From assembly GCA_011037195.1 (NCBI GenBank), contig JAAEAF010001497.1:62001-126000 (forward strand): a stretch of DNA of 64,000 bases. The letters run 5' to 3'. The notes below the pieces were generated by a model. It saw nothing but the letters and a program-made list of their open reading frames with translations. It was not told the DNA's origin and did not search any database. Positions 35,203-45,646 of this stretch are shown piece by piece. Both the position numbers and the translations under genes were made by a program. Source of the stretch: Triatoma infestans. Its lineage: Eukaryota > Arthropoda > Insecta > Hemiptera > Reduviidae. Position 1 is the first letter of the stretch; the number at the start of each line of letters is the position of its first letter.

Positions 35203-36450
35203 ACATAAATTCATGAGAAACATTGGTAGAATATCGGTATCAACTACATTGCGAGTTTAGTTTTCTGTAATTGTCTCTACGAGAAGTGCGAAGTGTATTA
35301 AATATTAAACTTTGAATACTGATTATACATATAGTGATATAAAATGTATCACTCTTACTGAAAACATTTTACAGTAAAAAATGTATTATATACAGCTGTG
35401 TGGAATTTGGGGCGATAAAATTTCATACATTATATAGTGTTGGTTTTAATGTTATTGGCGGTCTGTTATCACTTGTACTGCCTGCCTAGTTAGGTATTTT
35501 AACCAAACCAAACAATGTAACCCTAACCAAAATGAGTAACCTTAACTCTCTACCTCATGAAATCTAGTTCCATTTAAAAAAAAAATGTTTCCAAATAAAG
35601 TAATAGTTATGTATGTTGTATAGAAACTAGTCAGTCGCTGACTACAAAATGATAATTAAGCCTCTTATTTAAATCAAAGTACTTTTATAGATTGCAGACA
35701 AATCTCATTCTATTTAACAATTGATTCTTTGTTGAATCCATTTTTATTCACTTTATTTTATTAATTATAAAAAAGAGCAAAATAATTTACTCACTCACAT
35801 GACTTCTTTCCCTTTGCTGCAATTCAGACAGTTCTAATGGAGAAACGTCACGAGTTATTACTACCCTTAGTTAGTTTCACTAAACGCCATTGCATGGTGG
35901 AACACGGCGTCAAGTATCATTGACAAGTATTACGAAGGAAACAGAACGCCAACAGCTAACAACCCTTTCCTTTAAATCAATGTTTCCATTGAGAATACAA
36001 TATGGTGTGAAAGACACACCACTTTCTCTCACTCCAATATTAATACAATTCATCAAAACAACTGTCTTTAAACTTGCAATATTTAAAAACGTTTAAGTGG
36101 ATGGCCATTAAAAAAAATGGCAGGTGTTAGACATAAATACTTGAGTGAACACTGTCTCAAGAGGCGTCAATTTAAATTTAAACGTATCTGGGAGATCTAC
36201 CAAAAACATCTCTAAAATCGTTTAAAAAAAGTTTGGGCTAAAAATGGTACTTCTTTGGAAGTGAACATTTCAAGATTGAAAAATAATCGTTGCACCCGTT
36301 TTCGAGCCGCACTCGAAAAATTCAAAAACCTAGTCTTCAAAGATGGACTTTCAGTTAACTGATTTTCTTAAAATTTGGAATTCTATTATACTTTTTATAC
36401 TACTGAATATCACATAAGTGGTGAAACCCTACATTGTACTAAATGTACTA
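35203..36450. repeat. Degenerate family A fragments and unassigned AT-rich DNA
   Basis: Weak family A motifs at 35210-35440 and 36180-36450 (CTCTAAAATCG, GATGGACTTTCAGTTAACTG). The stretch between 35600 and 36000 shows nothing recognisable. Confidence 0.35.
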
Positions 36451-36458
36451 CTTTACAG

Positions 36459-37243
36459 CAGGGGTGTCCAACCCTGCGGCCCAAATAATTTCAAACTAAT
36501 ATAAATAAATAATTCACTAATACTTTTAATATGTTCGCATATATTTGAAGTGTTTTTAGTCTCCAAGAAGTGAGAAGAAATATCTCAGTTCGACAGTTCA
36601 TTTTATTTACCTTTTCAACAATAAAAGGAAACACGCACTTCAGTTTAAAGTTATCTAGATGTTACTTGCCAATTTTCAAATAGAACATACAAAGCTGCAA
36701 TCTGACATTCAATTTAAAGATTGGACTTTTTTATGAATCCTATCTTCCTACAGATTAATCTCCCTCGGCCTGCCTAATTCAGGACTTGACTTTTTGGCAA
36801 CATCAAAATTTTTTATATTTTCAAGGCTGAAGTATTAGGAAAATAAGACCATAGTATCTGCAGAACTCACTGAGATTTGTGACTGCATCCATCGAACTAT
36901 ATATGTTGTTATATTAGTTTTTTAAATACCGTGCCAGCTGTATCAATAGTTTTATGCTACCCACTTTTACCTATATACTAATACGTTTAAAAAATTAATG
37001 AAGTTTATTACTTAGATAAGTAAATTTTCTATAGCAGTAATCGCAAATGGATATATTGATCTAACAACATCTCTCTTTTTAAACGGCTTTCGTAACCAAT
37101 ATGGGACTGAAAAATATAGCACCGGATATCAGAATAATTGTATTTTTCCACATCAGCTTTGACTAGTTTTATATATTAAGTGTAACCCAAGATAGTTCTT
37201 TTTCATATATGGTGCAGATAGCCCGAAAAGGTGGACACCTATG
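36459..37243. mobile_element. hAT-type DNA transposon, non-autonomous
   Basis: Left end CAGGGGTGTCCAACCCTGCG and right end GGTGGACACCTATG form imperfect terminal inverted repeats (CAGGGGTGTCCA against CATAGGTGTCCA). Flanking 8-mers CTTTACAG (36451-36458) and CTTTAGAC (37244-37251) agree at six of eight positions, as expected for an old hAT target duplication, and resemble the CTTTAGAG of family A. CAGGGGTGTCC ends are typical of ZBED-like hAT elements. A plus-strand LQSDIQFKD near 36696 may be a transposase C-terminal remnant. Confidence 0.65.
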
Positions 37244-37251
37244 CTTTAGAC

Positions 37252-37521
37252 TTTAGGAACGCACTACACATTTCCCGGGAAAATGTTCCAAATAAAAGTG
37301 ATACAGGTATTTATTATTATATTATATACATGGAACACACAGGTTAAAGAAAATCGTTGGGGGCCTTTTACGAGAAAATATCAAAAAACTCGGGAAAAAA
37401 TCAGCAAAGTTCGCATTGGTGAATTGGGCCCAAACCTTCTTGTCAGATGCATAGTAGTACTTGGACGGAATATCACGTCTAAGCGCTTCCTGTCGTCTTT
37501 TTCGTTTCTGAGATATTCTGT

Positions 37522-37568
<47 letters not shown>

Positions 37569-37640
37569 GGTGCATTAAGGGCACCTCAAAACATGTATTT
37601 TCCGATGGAATCAGTATTTCGAAAATATAAGATAGTTAGG
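37252..37640 (-). repeat. Dispersed repeat family A, minus fragment with (AC)n
   Basis: GAAAATGTTCCAAATAAAAG, GAAAATCGTTGGGGGCCTTT and TTTTCGTTTCTGAGATATTC precede about 22 AC dinucleotides (37524-37566), the same position at which other family A copies carry a CA tract. Confidence 0.65.
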
Positions 37641-38285
37641 GGAACGAAAATCTAGAATGATCGGTTGAATGAATCGATAGAAAGGGCCGACAGTGGCGGT
37701 TCGATACTGTATCTAAAGTTTAAATACAATCATCAAATAAACATTGGGAGGTAATGAATAAATGATAAAATCATATGGAAAGTTACAAAAAGATTCTGAT
37801 ATTAAGGTAAACAATATTATCTCAAATAGATACCTTTTTTGTTTATTTCTTTCTTTTTATTACTTTTATTTACGCCTCTTTCTTAGAAAATTTATAAGAT
37901 ATTTATGTAACGAAATAAACAGCCTTATGTTTGAGAAAGTCCACCACAACTGCCACCAGTTGCTGACATCTGCCGCACCAGTGTCACGGTGCACCTTATT
38001 CTCTCTGTCCACATCATCTTTTACGGAACAGAAGAAAAGGCTACAATTTTCCACCACAAGCTCCCAAACAAACAGCTATTCAAAATGGATATAAGCTCGC
38101 CAAATTCGGTGCTTATGTCGGCCTAGAAACAACTCTAAAATAGCCAAGAAAAAGAATACAAGAGCCTAAGAAAAATTATGCTCATTAAGCGTACACTACA
38201 GTTCTCGGAGAGTTTGTAGTAAACAACAATATCCTAGAAGTAATCAATTAGTGCAAGGAGATTTCACTGAAATCTCTGTCAAGAA
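37640..38285. other. No recognised feature
   Basis: The two overlapping frames at 37762-38094 show no recognised domain. Confidence 0.4.
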
Positions 38286-38287
38286 GC

Positions 38288-38360
38288 CTTTTACCTAGTA
38301 TATAGAGCCCTTTTTACCTAGTATATAGAACAAAAAGGGCTCTATATACTAGGTAAAAAG
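38288..38360. repeat. Perfect 28-bp inverted repeat (hairpin)
   Basis: CTTTTACCTAGTATATAGAG CCCTTTTT (38288-38315) is the exact reverse complement of 38333-38360. The 17-base loop (38316-38332) holds a third, partial direct copy of ACCTAGTATATAGA. It sits in otherwise unassigned DNA. Confidence 0.85.
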
Positions 38361-38619
38361 CACAAGAGTCAAGAGTTCTGACTCGCTAAAGCTAACATCA
38401 CGGCTCTTCGCATGGCTTTTCTTTGCATTTCCCCTCCCACATAGTAGTAATAAAATATAAAAACCAATTGGAACGGATCAATAAAAGTGGCTCTGCCTCT
38501 CAGTTGAGTTTGATATCCCCCGGAAATTAGTAAGGGTTATCAAGTATGCCTGAGTGTAACTAATATAGGAGCGTTCCCTGTCGGAACTATAAAGCTTGTA
38601 GCGCTGGTAACCTAATTTA

Positions 38620-38930
38620 CAGGTCTCCAGATATCCCTAAAATCAGTTTCTCCATAAAAATCTTACAAATAAAAGTCTCAATAAAACTCAAAAACCTATT
38701 CTGAAAAGTCGCACTACCGGTTACATACATTGTTCTGAAGTGGTGAAGTGGTGCGCAGCGTTACTCACATTTTCTCAGGAAAATGTTTCAAATAAAATTG
38801 ATAGGTATTTATGTACATAGATAGTATACCAAGTTTAAAAAAAATCACAAAAAACGATAATTTGATTCTGTAAAATGGCACTTCCGGTTGAACTGTTAAA
38901 AGGATGGCGATGCCATCATGTTTGATCGTC
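38620..38930 (-). repeat. Dispersed repeat family A fragment
   Basis: Contains AGGAAAATGTTTCAAATAAA, GATAGGTATTTATGTACATA, GATAGTATACCAAG (the single-copy source motif of the 2867-3131 minisatellite) and GGCACTTCCGGTTGAACTGT. Confidence 0.65.
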
Positions 38931-38969
38931 GCAGAACAATCGGCAAAATGGAGGCAATAACTGGAATTT

Positions 38970-39670
38970 CCTGGAGTTGAAGCCAAAGAATCTAACTGAA
39001 GATTTGCACATGAGACTCGTCGCGTCAAAGTGTGTTACACAACTGCTTTGCGATGACCATTGGGAGAACCGTGTGAGTGTGTGCCAATGATTGAAAGAAC
39101 AGGCACAAACTGATCCTATTATTTTGTCAAAAGTCATCACAGAGGATGAATCTTGGTGTTACGGCTAGGCCCTAAAACAAAACAGCAATCTAGCCAGTGG
39201 ACGACGCTTTAACGTCCAGACCAAAAAAAAGCTAGGCAAGTGAAATCAAAAAGTCCATGATGCTTTGTTAGTACGACATCAAAGGAGCTGAATTTGTTCC
39301 TCAGGGCACCACAGTGAATCACATTACTATCTCCAAGTGCCGAAGCAATTGCGTGAAGCAGTGAGAAAAAAACGATCCGAATTGTGGCGATCGGAGGATT
39401 GGCTGTTGCAACGCAGCGACGAAAATCGATTAGATTTGGCAAAAAATGGCATGACAACAATTTCTCACTCGTCCCCTTCGACTTCTTCCTCGACTTCCTA
39501 CTCCAAGAATGAAGAAAAACCTAAAGGGAAAGCATTTTCAGAACGTAGAACAGATTAAGAAAAAATTGCTGGAGTCACTTAAGAGCATAATTCAGAAGAA
39601 TATAAAAAATGTTTCGAACTGTGGAAAAACCGTTGGGACAAGGGCATTCATCTAACGGACAGTGTTAGAA
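38970..39670 (+). mobile_element. Mariner-like transposase remnant
   Basis: Shifting plus frames read TEDLHMRLVASKCVTQLLCD, ITEDESWCYG, KQLREAVRKKRSELWRSEDW LLQRSDENR (two runs), AKNGMT and CFELWKNRWDKGIHL. Insect mariner transposases of the group with VTGDETWVYGYDP, LREAVRRKRPELW and FxKCFEQWKxRWDKCI have the same blocks in the same order. The first catalytic Asp lies in EDESW. The second would be in RSDEN in place of HHDNAPAH. Stops and shifts make it inactive. Confidence 0.75.
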
Positions 39671-39679
39671 GGGATTAAT

Positions 39680-39748
39680 GTTGTCAAGATGGCACCCTAA
39701 ATGTTGTCAAGATGGCACCCTAAATGTTGTCAAGGTGGCACCCTCAAT
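39680..39748 (+). repeat. 23-bp tandem repeat, 3 units
   Basis: Three copies of TGTTGTCAAGATGGCACCCT plus AAA at the 3' edge of the mariner remnant. The third differs by AGG/AGA and a terminal change. Confidence 0.85.
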
Positions 39749-40052
39749 TAAAACAAGAAAATCATTGGACTTGTTTTCAAGAAAATCGAAAAAACTGAAG
39801 AGGATATAACTATTCAGTAAATTCGCACATCCGATTGATGAATTTTGACCAAACCCTTACCGCCAAATTCGGTGGGCGGTGCCTCAGCAGAATGTCTACT
39901 TTGAGCTTCCGGCGGTATTCCCTTTTTGGCTATTTTGTACACACACCCAGACGACAGACCTCGCTAAATATATTCTCTGCGTATTGTGGGGAGCTCAAAA
40001 CCTTTATATTTCCAGGGGAAACGAAATTTCGAAAATTTGGCACGATTGCAAT
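39749..40052 (-). repeat. Dispersed repeat family A, minus fragment
   Basis: AAGAAAATCGAAAAAACTGA, TTCGCACATCCGATTGATGA and CGAAATTTCGAAAATTTGGC lead into the reversed head, which is expanded in the adjoining minisatellite. Confidence 0.6.
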
Positions 40053-40317
40053 ACTTTCTCCTACTGCAGTCTACACAGTACTTTCTTTTATTGCAGTCTA
40101 CACAGTAGTACTTTCTCTTACTGCAGTCTACACAGTACTTTCTCTTATTGCATTCTACACAATACTTTCTCTTAGTGCAGTCTACACAGTACTTTCTCTT
40201 AGTGCAGTCTACACAGTACTTTGCAGTCTACACAGTACTTTCTCTTAGTGCAGTCTACACAGTACTTTCTCTTAGTGCAGTCTACACAGTACTTTCTCTT
40301 AGTGCAGTCTACGTAGT
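40053..40317 (+). repeat. 27-bp minisatellite, 10 units
   Basis: The unit is ACTTTCTCTTAGTGCAGTCT plus ACACAGT. Ten copies are present, including one of 30 bp (extra AGT) and one of 19 bp lacking TCTCTTAG. The unit equals the family A tail motif ACTTTCTCTTACTGCAGTxT, so the array is an amplified repeat terminus. The last six copies share G at the TTAG position, suggesting recent homogenisation there. Confidence 0.92.
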
Positions 40318-41100
40318 TATAATTGACAATTATTTTTCAAATTCTAATTCTCTTACAGTATGTTTAGTGGCCTACAGTTTGATACCAACGAAAGACTCTA
40401 ATTTTAATTAAATGACTTTTTTTTAGGAAAGTATAACCGCCCCTCCCACCCATCTTCTTTAAATTAACTTTCGGAAAAAAGTTATCGACAAAAGTGACTG
40501 GTTTCTGTGTTCATAGTTAGTGGGACAAAATTGATGAAATCCGTCTGTTTTTTATGGAGAAAATCACAGGGAGTTGAAAAAATGTTCAGCAGAAACGCAC
40601 TTCCGGCCAACTGATTATACCCAAACTCAGAATTTTCTCAACATATTTAATTCTAATTAATATTATTAAGATTCTACAATAATCTAAAATAGCACATTAG
40701 TGGAAAACATAACCCCGATTACCAGAAAGCCCGCTAAAATGGATTTTCCCGGAGAAATGATTTAAATAAAAGTTGTAAGTAGCTCTTTATATGTGTTAGG
40801 AGATATGTTAAGTTTAATGCAAATCTTTGGAGCCATTTTCGAAAAAATCACAAAAAAATTGAAAAATTCCATTCAATGAAGTGGTACTTCCAGTTGAAGA
40901 ATTTTGATAAATAAGTCCCTGTCCGATCCCATGTTGATACCCAAACGGAATGTCAAATATGAACTTGTGCAATTTTTCGTTTTTGAGCTATCCTGTTTAC
41001 ATACTTACTTGCATACATACCACACATAATATACACATACATTTGACATGATTGCAATACTTTCTCTTACAGCAGTTAGAGAAAGTATAAGGATAAATGA
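40318..41100 (-). repeat. Dispersed repeat family A, minus copy
   Basis: Runs from AATTGACAATTATTTTTCAA through CGCACTTCCGGCCAACTGAT, CCCGGAGAAATGATTTAAAT and CAATTTTTCGTTTTTGAGCT, to TCTCTTACAGCAGTTAGAGA at 41062-41081. Confidence 0.65.
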
Positions 41101-41727
41101 AATAAAATTATATCAAGTGCACAATGCTTGTAGTAAATGGGATTAAGTGGTAAAGTCTACATACAGAGATCCTGTAAGTTATAATGAATGTAAACAATTC
41201 AACAAAAGCAACCACAATAATTTAATACACCAAAATAATAACGAGTAAACAAACACCCAAAAAAACAGTTTGGCATTCTGTAGAATGATTCTATAGTATC
41301 TAAACCAGTCTCATGTGTTGTAGAATTTGAATTATTTAAGACTTTTGTAGCGATTGATTTTCTGTGGATGATCGTTTCTAAATAATTAATATTATACTTT
41401 AAAAGAAGTTAAGAGAAAATTATAACTTTTGAGAACAGATCTCCTTTAGTTATTTTACGTACAAAAGGTATATATTGTATAGTAAGAGAAACGCAATTAG
41501 CTAATTAACCAACAAATCCAGAACTAACAGACAAACTATCTGGAACAAAAAATCTGGTGTAAAACATTCACACGACGTAATCTTAAGCAATTATTGCAAT
41601 TTTAACTATGACAATTTTCATCAAAAATGGAATTGTTAGTAAACATCAATTGCCCTTAACAAACATAAGTAACATCAATTGCCCTTATAAACAAATATAA
41701 GTGATATAATAATATATCTGAATGTGA
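41100..41727. other. No recognised feature
   Basis: AT-rich, with an isolated reversed family A tail block (AAATCTGGTGTAAAACATTC, ACACGAC) near 41548 and a short duplication (CATCAATTGCCCTTA at 41645 and 41673). Confidence 0.4.
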
Positions 41728-42073
41728 CGGAAATCTATATAAAGTTGATGGAGTTCTCATAGGCCTTCTCCAGTACTTGCCTTAGTGAGAATATATGGTC
41801 CAACGTATCGCATACCTTTACTTAAACAGTATGAAACATTTTTTCAACAGAGTGGGACTTCATATTAATGGCTTCCGGGAAAACAGAGACTTTTAGTAAA
41901 CGTTTACAGGTAATACTAAAACGTCTCTGTTTTCCCGGAAGCCATTAATATGAAGTCCTACTCGCTTGAAAAAATGTTTCATACTGTTTAAGTAAAGGTA
42001 TGCGATACGTTGGACCATATATTCTCACTAAGGCAAGTACTGGAGAACTCCACTAACTTTATATAGATTTCCG
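41728..42073. repeat. 346-bp near-perfect palindrome
   Basis: The left arm (about 41728-41898) and right arm (about 41912-42073) are inverse copies of roughly 160-170 bp around a spacer of about 13 bases. Outer ends are CGGAAATCTATATAAAGTTG and AACTTTATATAGATTTCCG, and the centre is AGAGACTTTTAGTA / TACTAAAACGTCTCT. Differences are few: about 11 extra bases (ATAGGCCTTCT) in the left arm, and scattered substitutions. There is no coding frame and no clear target duplication was seen. Confidence 0.9.
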
Positions 42074-42379
42074 CCAAGGTTATGGCAAGTATTAATAAGA
42101 ACGCTTTGGAAAGAAAAAGTCCTGCATGTTTATGCAAGAAGAGAGCAATAAGGACTCAATCCCACACCATTTCACCACTATCCTCAGAATATCGAGAGAG
42201 GGTTACCAGAAGGGAAGGGTGCATTGGCACAAGGGAATCGTTATCCCTAACTGACAGTTTCTCCCTTTGGAACTGCTCTAGGGATGGAATGACTAAGAAG
42301 TTCAACTTTGGTAAGAATTTGTCTTCGAAGATAGGAACCAGGAATGCAGCAATAATCCGCTCGTCTGGCATTAAAGAAC

Positions 42380-43180
42380 ATGCATGGGTATACGAAAGGG
42401 TTGAGATCTCCTGAGGAAACTGTGGCTTGAGTGATTGGGCCAAGAATCCAGCATCTTCCAGGCGGAAATTCACACAACTGGAAGATGTGTCCAGTTTAAC
42501 CTCGACAGAAAATATAGAATCTTAGGAGACTGTAATCCTAAACAATCTGAGCTCATAAGTCATGAGTCCAAAAATGTATAGAAATGCCTGGGTAAACTCA
42601 TGACTTAGGCAGAGATAACAGAGCTTCCGTATTTTGAGTGAGAAGGCACTGGTGAGGAAGGAAATGAGATGGCCTTAACCTTGGCAAGGAAAGATGCTTA
42701 ACCCCTCTTTATAGAGCCTGAACCTCTTTATGGGATAAGCAACCAGTATCTTCGGTAAGAGTTCAGAAATGAGGAAGAAGTGAAGGGAGCGGCTCCTGAA
42801 AACCCTCTCAGAGGCCTGAAGGAAGCTATGACCCGTCTGGCGGTTATAATTAGAAAAGATCTGAAGTGTGAATCAGTCAGAGTAAAAATAGGCTTCTCTT
42901 GCTGACGGATTACCTCACATGGGGTAATGCAATACAAGTGCAGATTCTGTTGGGGGCGGGGATGGAGGAGACTCCAATACACCTCCTAACTACGACACTA
43001 TCAATCAGAGAAGACTTGGAAGCCTGGGTAGTTACCAAGTATTGAAGAGATATACTTAGACAAGTATGTTGAGCAAGATAAACTTAGAACTTATCCAGAT
43101 TCTACGATTTCTCAGAGACCTTAATCTGGAAAGGAATGCTGTAAGCTGTGAGGTCTCATCCAGGCATCAATGAAAACATA
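42380..43180 (+). mobile_element. I/R1-like LINE, RNase H to 3' end (decayed)
   Basis: Plus frames give QESSIFQAEIH (RNase H Glu motif), LGDCNPKQSELISHESKNV in the DSQAALxAL position, GTGEEGNEMALTLARKDA (HxGxxGNExAxxLAR, here lacking the His), PLYRAEPLYGISNQYLR, GMEETPIHLLTT and ILRFLRDLNLE. This is the RNase H plus C-terminal tail of an R1/I-group non-LTR element. Stops and frameshifts interrupt it. The remaining DNA to about 43540 may be its 3' UTR. Confidence 0.65.
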
Positions 43181-43549
43181 AAAGAATTCACAATGCAGTG
43201 CACTATTACAAAAAAAAAAGCCTTGAGTGAAGACTAAAGAAACTTAGAATACCAAAGAAATTGTCCAGATTAATAAGAATGATGACGGAACTGGTTGCCG
43301 AATAAAGCTTCAGAATGGAAAGTCAGACGGGAGAAGAAAAAGAGGCAGATCTCGTCTCAGATGGATATCTTAGATGGGTGATTGTAGATGAAGATCTGCG
43401 GAAGATAGGAGTTGTGAGAAGAAGAAAGTTTCGTACCATTGGGTAGCGTTGCGGAGGCCCAAGTCTGTAGGTCCAAGATCGTACGTCCAGCAGTAAGTAA
43501 CTAAGGTGTGTAATGTTTAAAGGAAAAAAAAACTTTATGATCTGAATTA

Positions 43550-44220
43550 TGATCAAAATTTTCGTTTAATGGAATATCAAGTTCGTGTTCCCTGTTTTTT
43601 TTATTTTGGGAGCATTTTGTTCACGTACCTGACACACAATTCATTCACATAATAATACTCGTACTCCCAGTGAAAGTTCATTTAGAAAATTTGACGACCG
43701 CAACACGTAGTCGGACTTTCGGTAAACCAATTATTTTCAAACCCGGAATTTTGGCAACACATCAGTTTCATATTTTAATATTATTACATACGATAGAATC
43801 GAATAATATACTAAATATATTGAAATGTCACTTTAGAAGAATGACCAACGTCATACCGCTCCCAGAACACCCCTTAAATGAATTTTCCGGGAGAAAATGT
43901 TTGACATAAAAGTTGTAGCTCTTTTTAAGATTTGTCGATATAACAAGTTCAAAGAAAATCACAAAAAACTCATTAGTCTATCAAAACTGCAGCTTCCGGG
44001 TATCCTAATTTGATTAAAACCATATTGTCGCGCCTCCTGGTAACACATAAGCAATAATCAAGATTCAGCTATTTCCCATTTTGCTGACCTCACGCACTTG
44101 TAAAAACCTTATCGGACTCAGAAAACCGCAAACAGGTATTTCTGGTGAAAACTCAGTATCGAAAATCTGACACATACGCAATACTTCCTCTTGACAACAA
44201 TAAGAGAAAGTAAAAAACTC
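43550..44220 (-). repeat. Dispersed repeat family A, minus copy
   Basis: Contains GTCGGACTTTCGGTAAACCA, CACCCCTTAAATGAATTTTC, CGGGAGAAAATGTTTGACAT, TTTCTGGTGAAAACTCAGTA and ends with CAACAATAAGAGAAAGTAAA, the reversed head. Confidence 0.65.
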
Positions 44221-44742
44221 AATACACATATATTCAAAAATTATAAGATACTTTCCATGATAGCCTTCTTCATTTTGCGGCTATTGAGTGAACTTTCAAG
44301 CGTTCGCTAACCTTCAGGAGATCTTGTTGAACAGGTCGAGTATCACATTTTCAAAATTTAGGAATATTGCGTTATTGCAATAGATTCATCAAGATACTTA
44401 TTCTGAAAATGGACGAATTCCCGATACCTGTCGGTCATCATAAAAATAATGCAGACTATCACGAAAATAGTCTGGATGTTTTGCAACACTGCCAAACACT
44501 CATTAAAAGAAAAAAAAATCCCTAAATTTAGTAATATTGTCAATACTGAGTCTTATTTCTTTGTTATATGGATGGCTGAAATATCGATCTTTGTGTAACT
44601 GCTAATTTTTTTTTTAAAGGAAAAAGCGCTTTTTCTTTTTTATTCAATCTAAGTTAAACTTCCACAAACAAAATCTGAAGCATTAATTTAAATATTTTTA
44701 ATGATTTACCTATTTTATTTAATATTTATACTAAAATGAGTA
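44220..44742. other. No recognised feature
   Basis: Two similar short segments (AAATTTAGGAATATTG near 44354 and AAATTTAGTAATATTG near 44523) are the only repetition seen. The minus frame at 44358-44543 has no recognised domain. Confidence 0.4.
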
Positions 44743-44759
44743 ATGTCATTTCCAAGCCC

Positions 44760-44990
44760 CGTCAATAGTTTAAAAACGTTATCGGGAATAAAGACCCGGG
44801 GTTCGAGTCCAGCCGTGCTGACCTTAGATTTTCTCTTCCTGGGAGCTTCTGCAGCTCACTGCCCGGTGATGGGCAGTGTTATCTATAACAAAGAAAACTG
44901 TCCACAGGCCGGCCGGCTGTGCACTGAGAAGGTTCCGGGTGCCAAGGACCATAGATGTTGACGCCCCTTAAATTGCGAAAAAACAAACAT
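44760..44990 (+). mobile_element. tRNA-derived SINE, second copy
   Basis: A B-box-like GGTTCGAGTCC lies at 44801. Downstream, CTGACCTTAGATTTTCTCTT, GCAGCTCACTGCCCGGTGAT, GGGCAGTGTT, GCACTGAGAAGGTTCCGG and AAGGACCATAGATGTTGACG align in order with the reverse of 18241-18440. The A-rich end is GAAAAAACAAAC. The A box is not clear here. The SINE lies downstream of the Nudix exon donor, so probably inside that gene's first intron. Confidence 0.75.
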
Positions 44991-45547
44991 TTAAATTAAC
45001 TTAGGTGAACCGTAAATTAAATCTGATCTGAAATCTTAATTTGTCTTATTAATGATAAATTTAACTTCTGTTCGCCTAAGTTTTCTAAATTATTTAATTG
45101 GTTTACTTAATTTACATGAAAATGAAATCATGTTATAAATAAAAGTAGATTTAAGAAATCGGTTGAATTGTTGATGCCATGCCTGGTAGTTAGCCGGCAC
45201 CGCACGTGGGCCATCCATATACAGTCAAAATTGGATAGTTTTCTTAATTTGTATTCTTGAAATATATTAAATCGGCCTATGAAAAGTGCTTATAAGCAAA
45301 AGTGGCAACGTTATCGCTTTCTAGTAGAGAATTTGAAATAACTTTACCATCATAATCTTCCTTTTTAAGAGAATATATTGTTGAATTATTTATTTTAAAA
45401 AAAACAGCTCTTAGTTTATAAAAGTTTATTTCCGTAAAAAAAAAAGGAATTTAAAAGCAAACTATGGACATTCTTAAAGACAGCAAAAAATTTAAGATCA
45501 TGCGCACTAAATTTTAAAAACACCATGTTAAAATAAAGAAGTAATAC

Positions 45548-45646
45548 CTCATTTTCGGATTCACTTTTAACGCAAATGCAGGCAGCTCTCCTCCTGAAAC
45601 CATCTTGGTCATAGATTCTTGTTGAACCTGGTTTTTCTTTGACCAT
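45548..45646 (-). CDS. Aps: Diphosphoinositol polyphosphate phosphohydrolase (Nudix), first coding exon
   Basis: The exon encodes 33 residues, MVKEKPGSTRIYDQDGFRRR followed by AACICVKSESENE, then a GTATTA donor in phase 0. This is the N-terminus of the Aps/NUDT3 family (MxKxKxxxTRxYDxDGxxxRAACxCxxxxxxxEVLL), enzymes that hydrolyse the beta-phosphate of diphosphoinositol phosphates, and also diadenosine polyphosphates, in the cytosol. The bases after the donor would spell VLL in frame, so splicing must resupply that strand. The ATG was chosen because it matches the family start, although the frame stays open upstream. The Nudix box exon (GxxxxxExxxxAAxREVxEEAG) was not found. It should lie to the left, beyond a long intron, possibly outside the window. 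It faces away from the IP6K gene. Confidence 0.8.

Noticed and set aside
40053..40317. CRISPR-like array (regular repeats of 27 bp)
   Set aside because: Units are contiguous without unique spacers, in a eukaryotic genome. It is a minisatellite.
39835..40411. Frames with YTVLSLSAV repeats
   Set aside because: Translation of the 27-bp minisatellite derived from a family A end.
42082..42477. Overlapping 105-110-codon frames on both strands as genes
   Set aside because: The plus strand nearby carries decayed LINE RNase H motifs in shifting frames. The long frames show no domain of their own.
44358..44543. Minus-strand hydrophobic frame as an exon of the Nudix gene
   Set aside because: It lacks the Nudix box and any match to the expected LLVxSSRxPDxWIVPGGG continuation.
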